Source of the DNA: Lophium mytilinum
Taxonomy: Eukaryota > Ascomycota > Dothideomycetes > Mytilinidiales > Mytilinidiaceae
Length of the DNA stretch: 64,000 nucleotides
Direction of reading: 5' to 3'
NCBI GenBank assembly: GCA_010093605.1
Contig: MU004182.1
Coordinates: 2,775,195 to 2,839,194, forward strand
Both the position numbers and the translations under genes were made by a program. Below the pieces are notes generated by a model. It worked only from the letters and a program-made list of their open reading frames with translations. It did no database searches and was not told the DNA's origin. Numbering within the stretch: position 1 is the stretch's first letter; each line of letters starts with the position of its first letter. Positions 1 to 10,914 of the stretch are shown piece after piece.

Positions 1-90
1 TACATTGTTTACAGATCAAATATCTTATATCAACCTTCTTTTGCCTATATTTCCCCAGATACAAACCTCTTACACACTTCGTAGTCACAG

Positions 91-1018
91 AATGTCATTT
101 ACACGGGATGAAAGCCCCCCATTCGTTTCCCTTGCAACTCTTAAATCCGAGTTCAAGACTTATCAAAAGAATTGGCGATGCTCGACTTTCTCCACTCAGC
201 TCCGCTCTCTCCTGATATCCCGCCTCGAGGAATGGAACATCGACCAAGCGATTGTCATTGGCCTCGGTTGTGTTGACATGATACCCACTTACAGTCACCT
301 CAAGGGCACGGAAGAGGACTACAACGAGTGGCGTAAGAAGATCCTCTGCCAAGTGATGGTCTTCGTCGAAGTTGTTAACATCCTATCTAGGGCACAAAAT
401 GGCCGTCCAATTACGATGTTCGCCAGCGACCCTACATTCGATGATCTCGACGAGTTTTATCTCGCTCGGTTGAACATCACCGTCATTGAAAAGGCAGAGG
501 AGCGTGTTACCCCCACCACATTCGTTTTCAGCCCGTTCGCCCCGTGGCCTGTAGCCCTCGACGCTGTGCGCCGCTCACCGGAGCTCTATCTAGGTACCAG
601 CTGGACTAGGGTCTTGGAGGCAAGACCGCCACGATCACGTCGGCGTAGAAAGAGGCGGCATCGAGACTGCTATATGAACGATGAGCAACGTGCTGACTGT
701 CATAGATACTTAGAGAGCCGTATAGAGAACACATTTCCCGGCCTCGAAACCTACCAGCACCCATCGGTACATATGACACCTCCGAAGGAGCTCTTAGAGA
801 AGAGTGCTGAGCTGGCGAATCTAACTGGGCGCGGACTTGCTGGGCTCTTCCAGTTTCTCTGGCCGAAGCCGAAGCCCTTCCAGGAGGAAGATGATTCAGA
901 CTCCCAGGAGGGAGAGAAATCAAACTCCCAAGAGGAAGAGCAATCAGACTCCCAAGAGGAAGAGCAATCAGACTTCCAGGAGGAAAAGGAATTCGACTCT
1001 CAGGCGAGTCAAACATAA
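91..1018 (+). CDS. SRR1-like domain protein with acidic repeat tail
   Basis: Single-exon protein of about 308 residues if it starts at MSFTRDES; an in-frame ATG 86 bases upstream adds a stretch that looks like untranslated leader, so the inner ATG is preferred. The core matches the fungal SRR1-like domain: a GLG segment (IGLGCVD), then FASDPTFDDLDEFYLARLNITVIE and FSPFAPWP, which correspond to the family's 'DP.f...D..fL..lgi.vl' and 'fspfaP' blocks. A basic patch (RPPRSRRRRKRRHR) follows, and the C-terminus is a Ser/Glu/Gln acidic tail built from repeated 8-residue units. SRR1 proteins are linked to circadian or stress signalling in plants and yeast; the fungal paralogues are mostly uncharacterised, so no pathway is assigned. 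Stop TAA at 1016-1018. Confidence 0.75.
877..996 (+). repeat. 24-bp in-frame tandem repeat (5 units)
   Basis: Five consecutive 24-base units (consensus close to CTCCCAAGAGGAAGAGCAAT plus CAGA) encode the repeated acidic tail S-Q-E-E-E-Q-S-D of the SRR1-like protein. The two central units are identical; the outer ones differ at a few bases. The unit is a multiple of three, so copy-number change would keep the frame. Confidence 0.85.
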
Positions 1019-1316
1019 CAGATAGATACGTTTCTCTGGTAAGACTGTATGCAATCAGATAGCTGTTTTCGCTCCAGTTACTCTTCAGTAGTCTTAGTTA
1101 TTCACTTCCATGTTTTACAGCAAAGAGATCTTGCAAAGCACACTAACCGTCGCCATTGTATTCACCCTGTTGCTCCTTGAAGAACCAGGCTACCTATATC
1201 TTTCAACGTCGGTGGATTCAATCCACCATCCTTCATCCTCTCCTTGCCACGCCCACCACCACAATACCACCACAAGAACAGACCCGTGACCCGTAAGAGT
1301 CTGACGGGGCTACCTT

Positions 1317-2390
1317 ATGTCGGCTCATTTAAATGACCCTACATACTGGGCAAGAGAACGAGTTTGCGCAGGAAACTTTCAGGACTTCCTATCCGCGCAG
1401 GTTGCGCAATTGTTCAACAATGTTGAAAGACTGCCTCGAATCAACCTCGTTGGGAATCTGATTCAGACGTGGTCATGTCAAGGAAAAAAGTTCAATGACG
1501 TTGTCTCCCGATGTGCCAGAACTCCCGACTGCGCTCTAACGGACGACGAAAAGTGGTTCGTCGTCGCCCATGGAAGATTCAAGCTGCTGCAACAAATGAG
1601 AAGCTTGAAGCAATGGAATCAACCGAGGACTCCCATCGTAGAATTCATCCAATTCCAAGTGAAGCGGCTCGAGACAAACGTCAGGCTAGCTCGTATCTAC
1701 TTTTCGGACTGGGTGGCGAAGGTTCCGGGCATGGAAGGGCTTGGCATGAAGGATTCGCTTTTGGTACTATACCATATGCTTCAACGACAGGTGGACGCAA
1801 ATATTGCTTTGTTACGCATACATGGAACGATCTGCGAGGTGGCGGCTGTGAGTGCCCTATACTCCGTGGGCCATCGCGACGGAATACTGGAGAAAATGGA
1901 GGACGATGGCGATGGACAGATGGAAATCGACTACGATGGCAGATGCCCTGTCTGTTACGAACATTACGGGGACTCCGTCCACGCCATGAAGCTGAAAAGA
2001 TGCGGTCACGTCTACTGCCGCACGTGCTTGATGAAGCAGTTCGACGTTTCGGCGGGACGGCCTCGTACATGTGGTCTGTGTCGGGTTACCTTACTCCCGA
2101 GTCGCGAACGTTCACTTGTCGTTCTGGTGGAAACTGCTATGGTTCGGGTTTACAGGATGAAGCGCTTGGCTAAGAATCTATGGTGCCTCGCAATGGAAGC
2201 GTACGGGCCTCAGTCAGAGCTCAGAAATGAGGCGATGAAGGTCAAAGAGGCTATCGAAGAGCTTGATCAACTCGGTATGACATGGGGTCATGGCTCTATT
2301 GCCGCAGCTGGAGCTCGTCTGGCGGTTTGGGAGGCGGAGAGAGAGGCACAAATGGACGACATGGGCTGCCCTGTCGTATCCATACGTTAG
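1317..2390 (+). CDS. RING-finger (C3HC4) protein, putative E3 ubiquitin ligase
   Basis: Intronless 357-residue protein. A C3HC4 RING lies at about residues 209-255: CPVC, then CGHVYCRTC, then CGLC. This fold normally recruits an E2 and passes ubiquitin to a substrate. The N-terminal 200 residues and the C-terminal 100 are largely alpha-helical by composition, with no recognisable domain and no membrane segment. The ATG follows a pyrimidine/CA-rich leader and no earlier in-frame ATG is present. No functional partner can be inferred from the neighbours. Family call is firm; substrate and role are unknown. Confidence 0.75.
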   Translation: MSAHLNDPTYWARERVCAGNFQDFLSAQVAQLFNNVERLPRINLVGNLIQTWSCQGKKFNDVVSRCARTPDCALTDDEKWFVVAHGRFKLLQQMRSLKQWNQPRTPIVEFIQFQVKRLETNVRLARIYFSDWVAKVPGMEGLGMKDSLLVLYHMLQRQVDANIALLRIHGTICEVAAVSALYSVGHRDGILEKMEDDGDGQMEIDYDGRCPVCYEHYGDSVHAMKLKRCGHVYCRTCLMKQFDVSAGRPRTCGLCRVTLLPSRERSLVVLVETAMVRVYRMKRLAKNLWCLAMEAYGPQSELRNEAMKVKEAIEELDQLGMTWGHGSIAAAGARLAVWEAEREAQMDDMGCPVVSIR

Positions 2391-3630
2391 GAGGTGGTAC
2401 TTGCAGCAAACGTCTTCGATATCTGTCTCTGTGCTTTAAGTTTAGAGTATCATTGGTCCTGAAACAGTTCTAGAGGATGTTTTAGCAGATTTTTCTTACT
2501 CTTAGAATCAACAACTCTGTCAAGAAGCTTGGATTCCGCCTTTAGGATAGCTCTCTGAATTTTTTTCTAGAATGTGCATTGACACTATAACTATAGAAGG
2601 AAAATTCATATGCGGAAACCTACTATTCTAGCGACCGATTCGATCCCCTAGGAAAGCGTAAGCCTTTAGCTCAGACAAGTTTCCAGAGCGATGGCCCCCT
2701 TTGAGCGGCGTTTTGTATATGACTGAGACAGAGAGCTACGCCAACGGGATGGCTAGCAGGGAGTGATTATACTATCGTGATTTTATGGGAGATTCACTTC
2801 ACGATCGCAATCGGTGACGATCAGCCTTTGATTGTGGTTACGTGCCCGCATTGCTGCCACCGCGATTCTATGGGATATTCGGTACGCCACTATAGTAGCG
2901 CATACTAAAAGAATTATGTTGAACCCTCTGAATCCTGTTACATATATGCGATACGTGATTCGCCCACTTGTAAGCTTAAGACATGGATAAAACACCAGTA
3001 CGAGTCGAAGGTCATTCATGAACAAAAGGTAGAAGAGCATTCGTTGACCAGTAAAGAAAATTTCACAGTACCTCGTCTCTGTAGATATGCTTTCCCGATC
3101 CACATCCGCGTCTAACATAACGCGTAAAAGGCGACGAGGTCCTGGGGGCCCGAGACAAGCTTCATTCGTAGGCTTGCCAATAAGAAAACTTTCATTCAAA
3201 AACGGATAGGACATTGAACAGACACACTCAAAGAAGCAAAAAGAAACCAGCGAAATAGATGACACTTTTTGAAGCTTGAGTTGCGGAAGATGAGGAAAGA
3301 CGATGAGCAACCACACGCCGGCTATCCACGTATTACCGAGTCAAAACCGACAGCGTATCTCAGACTAGCCGGAAGAAATCCAAATATCACGTCGTCATTG
3401 CCGGGCCCTTTCAGCCTCTGTTCAACTTTCAAATTGCGGCAACTCGGTAGAATGGGTAGAAGAGGCGGTCCACCCCTCGGCAAAAACTCCCGGCCCCAGA
3501 TCTTCACACGCGTGTCACGTGCACTCGCGACCGCTCATATGCTCTTAGTCCTCCGCTCTTAGTAGAATGTTGCACAGTTTTCGAAGTCAGCTAAACCCAA
3601 AATTATTCATCTTGTAAAAGCTGCAAAAAA
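2391..3630. other. Intergenic, 1.24 kb, nothing clearly coding
   Basis: Moderately AT-rich sequence between the RING gene and the nitronate monooxygenase gene. Open frames occur on both strands (the longest is minus strand 2783-3316) but they have no recognisable domain and odd residue composition. The right end is the presumed promoter of the monooxygenase gene and contains a CCTCGG hexamer. Confidence 0.5.
3475..3480 (+). promoter_or_regulatory. CCTCGG, candidate FarA/CTF1-type site
   Basis: The hexamer lies about 150 bases upstream of the nitronate monooxygenase start. CCTCGG is the known core bound by fungal fatty-acid regulators of the FarA/FarB/CTF1 family, and a regulator of that type is encoded next door. 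The same hexamer is found upstream of the regulator gene and upstream of the aldehyde dehydrogenase gene. A six-base word is easily found by chance, so this is only suggestive. Confidence 0.3.
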
Positions 3631-4986
3631 ATGGCCTTCGTCACAGCTCTCACGGAAGGCTTGGGAATCGAGAGTATGTTCTTCGACATCGGGCGCAAAA
3701 TGAGCTCCAAAGAGCTAATCACTATTGACAGTCCCGGTTATCCAAGCTGGCATGCAATGGGTTGGCTACGCAGAGCTATCATCCGCCGTGTCGAATGCCG
3801 GTGGCCTCGGAATCGTAAGTTCAAGGCAAGGGCACACTGTGAACCAATCCCCGCGAAAGTATTGACGTTATCCATACAGCTAACCGGATTAACCCAACCG
3901 ACGCCTGGTAAAAACTCCAAATCCCAAGAAAGCTATGTACTGGAGGTTCTGATAGAACTATAGAGGATCTGCGGAAGGAGATTCGCAAATGCCGCTCCAT
4001 GACGAACAAGCCAGTGCGTTCTCCCAAACCACAAACTCGATAGCATCACTGAAACCCCCAGTTCGGCGTCAACCTGACCCTCCTTCCCGCCATAAATCCC
4101 CCGGATTACGCTGCGTACGCCCGCGTCATCATTGAGGAAGGCGTGAAAATCGGTACCAAGTCCCCCGTCTTTCTCCCCACCATCTAATTCTCATCCATCT
4201 CCTCCATAGTCGAAACCGCAGGCTACAGCCCCGGCGCCATAATCAAGTTCCTGAAAACCGCCAACATCAAGATCCTGCACAAGTGCACCACAGTCCGGCA
4301 CGCCCTCTCCGCGGAGAAACTAGGTGTCGACTTCATCTCCATGGACGGCTTCGAAGCCGCTGGCCACATTGGCGACACCGATATTCCCAACATGGTGTTG
4401 CTCCGACGCGCCGCACAGTCCCTCCACATTCCGTTCATTGCTTCCGGTGGTTTTGCCGATGGCCAGGGCCTGGCCGCCGCGTTGGGATTGGGTGCATGTG
4501 GGATTAATATGGGGACAAGGTTTATGAGCACGGTGGAGAGTCCGATTCACATCAACGTCAAGAGAGCGATTGTGGAAGGGAAGGAAGAGGATACAGAGTT
4601 GTTGCTGCGGAAGTGGAAAAATACGAGTCGGTTGTATAAGAATGGGGTGGCGATTGAGGCGAAGAAGATTGAGTCGGAGCAGGCGGGGAGCGAGTTCAAG
4701 GATGTGCAGCATCTTGTTGCTGGGGCGAGGGGGAAGAGGGTGTTTATTGATGGGGACGTTAACGCTGGAGTGAGTCGTTTGATCTTGCGTGCAAGCGCTT
4801 GCGAGTCTGACCAGTGTGGGAAGATGCTAACGTGTATATTTCCTTTAGGTCTGGACGGTTGGCCCAGTACTTGGCGTCGTTCAAGATATCCCAACTTGTG
4901 AGGTTCTCTTGAAACGCATCGAACAAGAAGCTTTAGAGACAATCGCAAAGCTTAATCAGCTTTCCAAGGTGGGGAGCAAACTATAG
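3631..4986 (+). CDS. Nitronate monooxygenase (2-nitropropane dioxygenase family), peroxisomal SKL
   Basis: FMN enzyme that oxidises alkyl nitronates or propionate-3-nitronate to carbonyl plus nitrite. Seven exons: 3631-3673, 3732-3814, 3880-3907, 3964-4013, 4062-4152, 4210-4769, 4849-4986; 330 residues, frame-consistent. After splicing the N-terminus reads IPVIQAGMQWVGYAEL and SNAGGLGILTGLTQPTP, typical of class I-like fungal enzymes. Flavin-pocket blocks follow: MDGFEAAGHIGD, IASGGFADG and GINMGTRF. The last three residues are Ser-Lys-Leu, a canonical peroxisomal PTS1 signal, so it probably acts in the peroxisome. It heads a group of catabolic genes and is convergent with the Zn2Cys6 regulator gene (67-base gap). 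Family assignment is secure; the substrate is not known. Confidence 0.88.
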
Positions 4987-5052
4987 ATTTCTTTGATCGC
5001 TTTTCGAGGTTTAATATGAATGAGAGCAATCCTGATACGCAGAATTTGTAAA

Positions 5053-7989
5053 TTATGTACGGGTCGTTTCTGGTGATATCATCCACTCGTCGCCAAGAAA
5101 CATCGTGTCAACCCAGTTTGTTGAGTGATCGAATAGCGCATCGACATTTTCCTGCATTTTCTCTCCCACAGACCCGGAGCACATCGGTGACCCAAGATCT
5201 CCTAGCGGTGATTGGCCAATCATTCGAGTGGATGGGAAACTCATTGCATCCACGAAACGATCTGTCATGGATATCGCTGAGCTAAACGCGGGAGCAAAGC
5301 TATTGCCATTACCTCTGCCACGAGCCATGCAATCTGTTCCGGTATTGTGGTATTGAGAGTCCTGGTTCGTATCGCTTGCTTCTGCGACAGGCCGCGAAGT
5401 ATTTTCAAAGTCGCCCATAGTGATGCGGTAAAGTGGAAAATGGGTTTGGATATGGTTTTGAGATTGAAGCGCGGCCGGGAAATCGGTGTCATCTGGGAAC
5501 TGTCCCTTGGATAAAGATAGGTCCATCGTCAGAGCGATCCGGAGATAAAGGCCTGGTTGCCGCAATAGAACATCGCCCCAATCATTGACTGCTCTTCGTG
5601 GATTCTTTGGTTCAAGCGAAGATAGTCTCGGGCTATCGCTGTCCTGGAAGATATCTTCATGCTCGTTATTGGAGCGGCGTCTTTGCATTGGCTTCTCGAG
5701 CGACATATAGTCAACTACTTTTCCGATGATCTCAAATACCTCGTCCGTACCATCGTATTGGGCCTGTAAGCCCTTCATCGTCATAGTGTAGATATCGAGG
5801 CGTCGTCTTTTCCTCGCCGATTGGGACTCAGTGGCAGAAAGCTTTACATCTAGCACGTGCAAAACTAGAGGAAGGGCAGCGTACGCGACTCTAGGTTATC
5901 ATTAGATCTAGACCTCCCGCCCTGACATTGAATTCAGCCACTTACACGCTTATTGGAAGATGCTTTGCTAGTTTGAGCTGGATTAGCTCTTTCAAATTCT
6001 CCGTTATGCCGGCGGCAGCCGCTTCCACTCTCGACTTGCTACGGCACATGTGGTTGAAGTGTGATTTCAGTAGATTTGAGCTTGTTATTATCACAAGAAC
6101 TTCGTGATGATGAATAGCCAAGAGTGCCGAGCTGCGCGTCTGGGTTAATAATGTAGAGTGAGGTAGAAGTGGTAGGTATAAAGCTTACTAATAGTACATG
6201 TACATGAGGTTGGTATACAAGATAACGGATTCATGGCTGTCGCTAATGCCGGCTGGGGAGGGGAAGGCTATTGTGGCGTTTTCGAACCAGGCAAGTAATT
6301 GGCCTTTGCAAGATTCAATGCGATTGAGGGATAGTCTGGCCTTCTGCTCTGTTGACGAGCCACAAACAGCATCATTCACGGGATATATTAGCATGATAAC
6401 CTCGGTCAGGGATACCGCAAGGTCGCAAAGGGTCAGCAACAGCTGCACGAGGGAAGCTTTTGTCGACGCATCGTACACCCTTGACCTGAAAATCTCGCTA
6501 TCGAAGTCTTCTTTCGTCGGAGGTTCCAGGCTGAAATCGAAGTCCGCGGAGCTGATATGTAGAGGTCTTCGCACGCCAAGCGGTAATATCCGGTCACGCA
6601 GTATGCAACACCACCATAGTCGTTTGAGAGCACTCTTTCTTTGCGGTTTCAAGCTCATGTTGGAGTGATATCGATGCGCATCTGCATCTTTCGCAAACTG
6701 TATGGCCGTGCTTAGCCAGAAAGTATTCAAGATCTTGTGGTTACGCGTTGATGCGTTGTACGTCATTAGAAGCGCACCCTGGGCGACCGAGACCGAGTCT
6801 CGCTCTCCATTGAAGTCGAAGAGAAGCTACGAGGCGAATGAGCATCATTTGCAAGCTGGAATCTGGGAGGCTATCTGACCTTTGCTCGGCGAAAGTATGC
6901 AGCTCGAGCAGATCGCGTGCTGGTGAAACCGAGTTTGCGAATAGTACCTTGAGGCACAAACTAGATGCTCCGATTAGTACTTCTATGGATCAGGGCAAGT
7001 GTCTCTAACTTACACTGCACGCCGCAAAAAGCATTGCTTGGAAAACAAATAGGGATATCTTCGAATGCTCTGCCAAAACATTGTCACGATTGGTGTAGAC
7101 GTCCCAGAAATCACCCTCGTTTATGATTGGAAGACTTGGATGCACGTGTAGGAAGTATTCTCGCATGAGCTCATCTAGAGCGGGCTGAGTTGGAATGCGA
7201 AAGCAGCTCTGCTTCTCCAGAAAGTTGATATCGTCGGGAGCCATCTGCGTGAGGTTGTTGAGCTTGAGGAACGGGTAGTAGGAAGACATGACATGTGGGT
7301 CAATCGAGTTAGAAGTCCCTGCATAGGGTTGCGCTGGATTATGCGCGTGGACGAAGGGGGCGTTATTTGATGCTGTTTCAACCATGTGGCGTCAGAATCT
7401 TGCAAGTACCCTTATGGTCTCTTCACTAACCTTCATCGAAGAAACTTATGGCTTGAGGCCCCTCTCTGGTCTCGGACTGCGCTGGAGAATCCCAGTTGAG
7501 GTCCCGTACTGCCTGATCAGAAGGATTGTCGTGATGGCTTGCCGTATTCAGCCCAATGGAAGCATCCAAATCAGGGAGTATGTCCTCAGCATTCGTTGGC
7601 TGGTATGGGGGCTCTTGATCGAGCAAGGCGGGAGGTGGGACTTGAGATGAGACTTGCGGCGCATTGGATGGGATGGTGGTTGGCAATGTAGCCCGTGGGG
7701 ATGGGTCCGACTGTGGTCCATTGCGGCTCTTGGTGATACGGCTAGACAACACGAAGCTTGAATCAGTTTCTGCCAGACATGAGAGATTCCACACAAAGTC
7801 TTCCACTCACTATCTTGTAGGTCTCGGCTTGACAACGCAGACCTGCTGATCGAGAGAGCAATTGGTACAAGTCCCTTCCCGTTGCGATATGTCGCAGCGT
7901 ACTTTTCGAGCACGACATGCGAGGCAGGCTTTCGAGGCTCGTTTTCGAGAGCGAGGAGGAGGGTTCGCCCTGGATTGATCGTCTGCCAT
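5053..7989 (-). CDS. Zn2Cys6 transcription factor, cutinase/fatty-acid (CTF1/Far) type
   Basis: Seven exons on the minus strand: 7989-7811, 7741-7431, 7372-7014, 6960-6880, 6826-6189, 6131-5946, 5890-5053; 863 residues. The N-terminus carries a binuclear zinc cluster (about residues 22-48: CLACRARKVRC, then CTNCSLDQQVC) preceded by a basic stretch. The middle is a fungal_trans domain with the block FVPQGTIRKLGFTSTRSARA, then LLFDFNGERDSVSVAQGALL and LWWCCILRDRILPLGVRRP, patterns seen in cutinase transcription factor 1-beta and FarA/FarB-type regulators of lipid use. I chose the ATG at MADDQ over an upstream in-frame ATG because the extra residues look like leader. Its position among acyl-CoA genes suggests it controls them. 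Confidence 0.85.
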
Positions 7990-8564
7990 GATGATTGATG
8001 ATGTAAACGTGGTAGTCGAAGGTAGGTAGGTATGTGGTATATCAATATGGCTTCCGCACACCATGCTCAAAGCTCATCGTTCTCAAGGGGCCTGCAGGAA
8101 CGGAGGACACAACATGATGGGAGGAAAGGATCCACCGGATAGGAATGGATCTGGCCCTGGCATGGTGGCGGCTTTTGCGGGGGTGGTGGTGCGGAGGTGG
8201 AGTGCGGAGGTTGTATGTGGAGAGTCATATGAAATCGCTCCGAAGCTCTGGACGAGTCAGGGGGTGGCTCTTTGTGGCTTAGTCGCTGTATCATCATACC
8301 AAGCGTTCAATATCAACCTCTCTGAAAACGTAGACGTCTCTATCTATTAATTCTTCACATATCCACGCAAAAGTATTTACATTCTCTACTGTTCCTGCAC
8401 CCCATATTTCGTATTGCTCGAACGCCTCCATTCTGGGGGCAAACGTAGGTTCGGCCGATCCTTGCACTACTCGGTAGAAATTTCGCCCTCGGCTGAAACT
8501 CTCGACACCAACAGCATCCTTTGGATTACAATCAGAACTCAGTCGAGCACATTCTGATCACATG
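7990..8564. promoter_or_regulatory. Upstream region of the Zn2Cys6 gene / 3' region of the acyl-CoA ligase gene
   Basis: Both flanking genes are on the minus strand, so this 575-base gap holds the regulator's promoter and the ligase's 3' untranslated region. A CCTCGG hexamer is at 8487-8492, about 500 bases upstream of the regulator start, which would fit autoregulation. No other feature is evident. Confidence 0.4.
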
Positions 8565-10554
8565 CTACAGATGAGCCTTCTCCTTTATCGTTTTGGAGCT
8601 GTAGGGGTCCTTGATCATGCGCCTCAGAATCTTGCCCGATGGAGACTTCGGAATCGCCTGCGTGAACACGACCCCACCAGTCAGTCGTTTATGGGCCGAA
8701 AGCCTGCCTTCCATGAACTTGAGTATGGACGTTGCTGTTGGGCTCTCTTTGCTTGGTACTATGTGAGCTTGGGGATGTTCTTGTCCGTCCCTACATGCTA
8801 TTAGCATACGAATCTTCCCATCATTGGATAATGTGAAGTTACCTCTCAACACGGATCACCGCGCAGTCTTTCACTTCGTCGCATTCCAGCAGATGCGCTT
8901 CGAGTTCTGATGGTGCGACTTGGAATCCCTTCACCTTGATCAATTCCTGCAACAGCGTTAGCGAGCATCTTTCAGCGCTCTCCCAAGCAACAAACCTTCT
9001 TGCGATCAACCACACTAAATAGTCCGTTCGGCTGAACAACCACATAATCACCCGTCTTCAACCAGCCATCTTCAGTCCACGCCTCCTTCGTAGCCGCTTC
9101 ATTGCGATGGTAACCCCGAAAGACGTTCGGCCCTCGAATCAGCGCCTCTCCTTCCTCGCCATACCCAACCTCATTTCCCTCGTCCGTAACGATCTTCGCT
9201 TGCATGTTCGCGACCAGATATCCCACCCCGGAGTGGGTAGGATCATACTCATCAGGTGCGAAGAGAGTCACTGAGCAGGTCGCTTCGGTCATGCCCCAGC
9301 CTTGTCTTGTTCGTGCCCCATTCGCAGAAAAGACTTTCTCCAGCTGGGTTGAGGTTTCTTTGCCGAGAGGTGCTGCGCCGCAAAGGAGGAACTTAACACT
9401 AGATAGATCGTACCCGGATAATAAGGGACTTTTGATCAGCAGAACGGCGACTGGTGGGACTACTAGGAGGTATGTGACGCGGCATTGCTGTATCGCTTCG
9501 AGCAGTGACGGGAGACTGAATTTCGACATGATCACGGTGGTGCAGTCGCGTCGGACATTCAAGACGCAGAACTGGAATAGACCCACTACAAGTTCAGTCA
9601 GCCATGCGCCAGGTTTCTTGGGGCACAGGTCGTTTCGAGATCCACTCACTCGCATGATACAGCGGTACGTATGCGCAATGAACGTCTCGTGTCGCATACG
9701 TCGGGTCTGAGTTCCTTACTCTTGCCAGCTCGTCGAGGTGCATTGACTGCTCGGCATTCGCGATCAAGTTATGATGGGTGACCATGCAGGCTTTAGGAGG
9801 TCCCGTGGTACCGCTGCTGAAGTTCAAAACTGCCGTTCTACCGCTCCGTCAGCGTATGCTCGAAGATAGCATCGGGAGAGCCGAAACCTTTTCGAAATCG
9901 TCTCAAGATCGTTTATTTTCTCCCATTGAAGCTCGCCATGATTTAGAAGCTCCGAAAGAACAGGTACGCCCGCTTTCGGAGAAATGCCTTCTCCGCCATC
10001 AATCAAGAAGATCTTCTCGCACGGAGTTCGCGCAACTTTTGCTGCTTCAAGCACAGCGGGAAGTCTTTCTCGATCGGTGAAGATGACCTTCGCCGAGCAG
10101 TTATTGAGTTGATGGGTCAATTCCGAGACTGTATAGGATGGATTCGCGCCTGTAAAGATTCCTCCTGCGCACAGTGTTCCTAGAATTATGGCTGGGTACC
10201 AGATCTGAAGCAGTAATAAGCTTCAAGTCTGCGATTGGGATATGATTCTCTAGTCTCACCGAGTTCTCCGCGCATACGAGCACAACATCTTCACGCTGTA
10301 AACCGCATGCCTCCTTTAATCCACTCCCAATCTTTTTAACCACAGTCTCAAGTTCTGGTTTCGTGAAGTTTTGCGCGGGGTTCTCAGCGTTGACGAACGA
10401 GGGAAGACCGGTCGAATTGGTAGTTGGATCTGGATTCAACACTCAACGTCAGCAGTCTGCCAAATCATTAGGACGTGATAATGAGCCTACCGAATATATA
10501 GGATAGGATATCCACAGGAGGAATCTCGATAGTGTACTTGGAAGAGATGACCAT
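8565..10554 (-). CDS. AMP-dependent acyl-CoA synthetase / 4-coumarate-CoA-ligase-like
   Basis: Activates a carboxylic acid to its CoA thioester via an acyl-adenylate. Seven exons: 10554-10491, 10429-10260, 10204-9888, 9837-9650, 9585-8996, 8946-8843, 8790-8565; 552 residues, as usual for the family. The AMP-binding P-loop reads NFSSGTTGPPKACMVTHHN (about residue 190). Further motifs are QGWGMTEATC, GWLKTGDY, DRKKELIKVKGFQVAPSELE and the catalytic lysine motif PKSPSGKILRR. The C-terminus is KAHL: Ala-His-Leu fits the relaxed PTS1 consensus, so peroxisomal location is likely. One intron has a weak donor (GTTTCG) but is required by frame. The gene is divergent from the acyl-CoA dehydrogenase fusion gene and shares its promoter region. 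The acid substrate (fatty or aromatic) is unknown. Confidence 0.88.
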
Positions 10555-10914
10555 GATGAACGACTTGCCCTTACGACATCAGCCGCAGAGCCAGGCTTGA
10601 TATTCCCCAGCCATGGCCGCGAGATGACCTAACGAACCGGCACTGTTGATCATCGTGATTTGATCTGACCCGACCCGCTAAGCAGCCGAAGTGTCAAGGC
10701 AAGAGTTTCGTGCCGATACCGAGCTTGAAAATGCAACCCACTTTTTCCGCGGCACGGCATAACGCTACCCCAGGAACCGTAGGAGAGATGGTGATGTTTC
10801 CCCATGGTACGATAGACTACGCCCTGGGGCCTCAAGCCATGGTTCAAGGTCTTTGCAAGTTCCATTTGAGCCACTCCAAGCCCGTCCAAACACTCCAACT
10901 TTACAAGGCGCGAA
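10555..10914. promoter_or_regulatory. Divergent promoter, acyl-CoA ligase / b5-acyl-CoA dehydrogenase
   Basis: 360 bases between two divergent starts, implying coordinated control of acid activation and acyl-CoA oxidation. I looked for CCTCGG or its complement here and did not find it. Confidence 0.5.

Noticed and set aside
2783-3316. 177-codon minus-strand open frame
   Set aside because: Unusual composition, no family resemblance, no supporting splice structure; likely chance in intergenic DNA.
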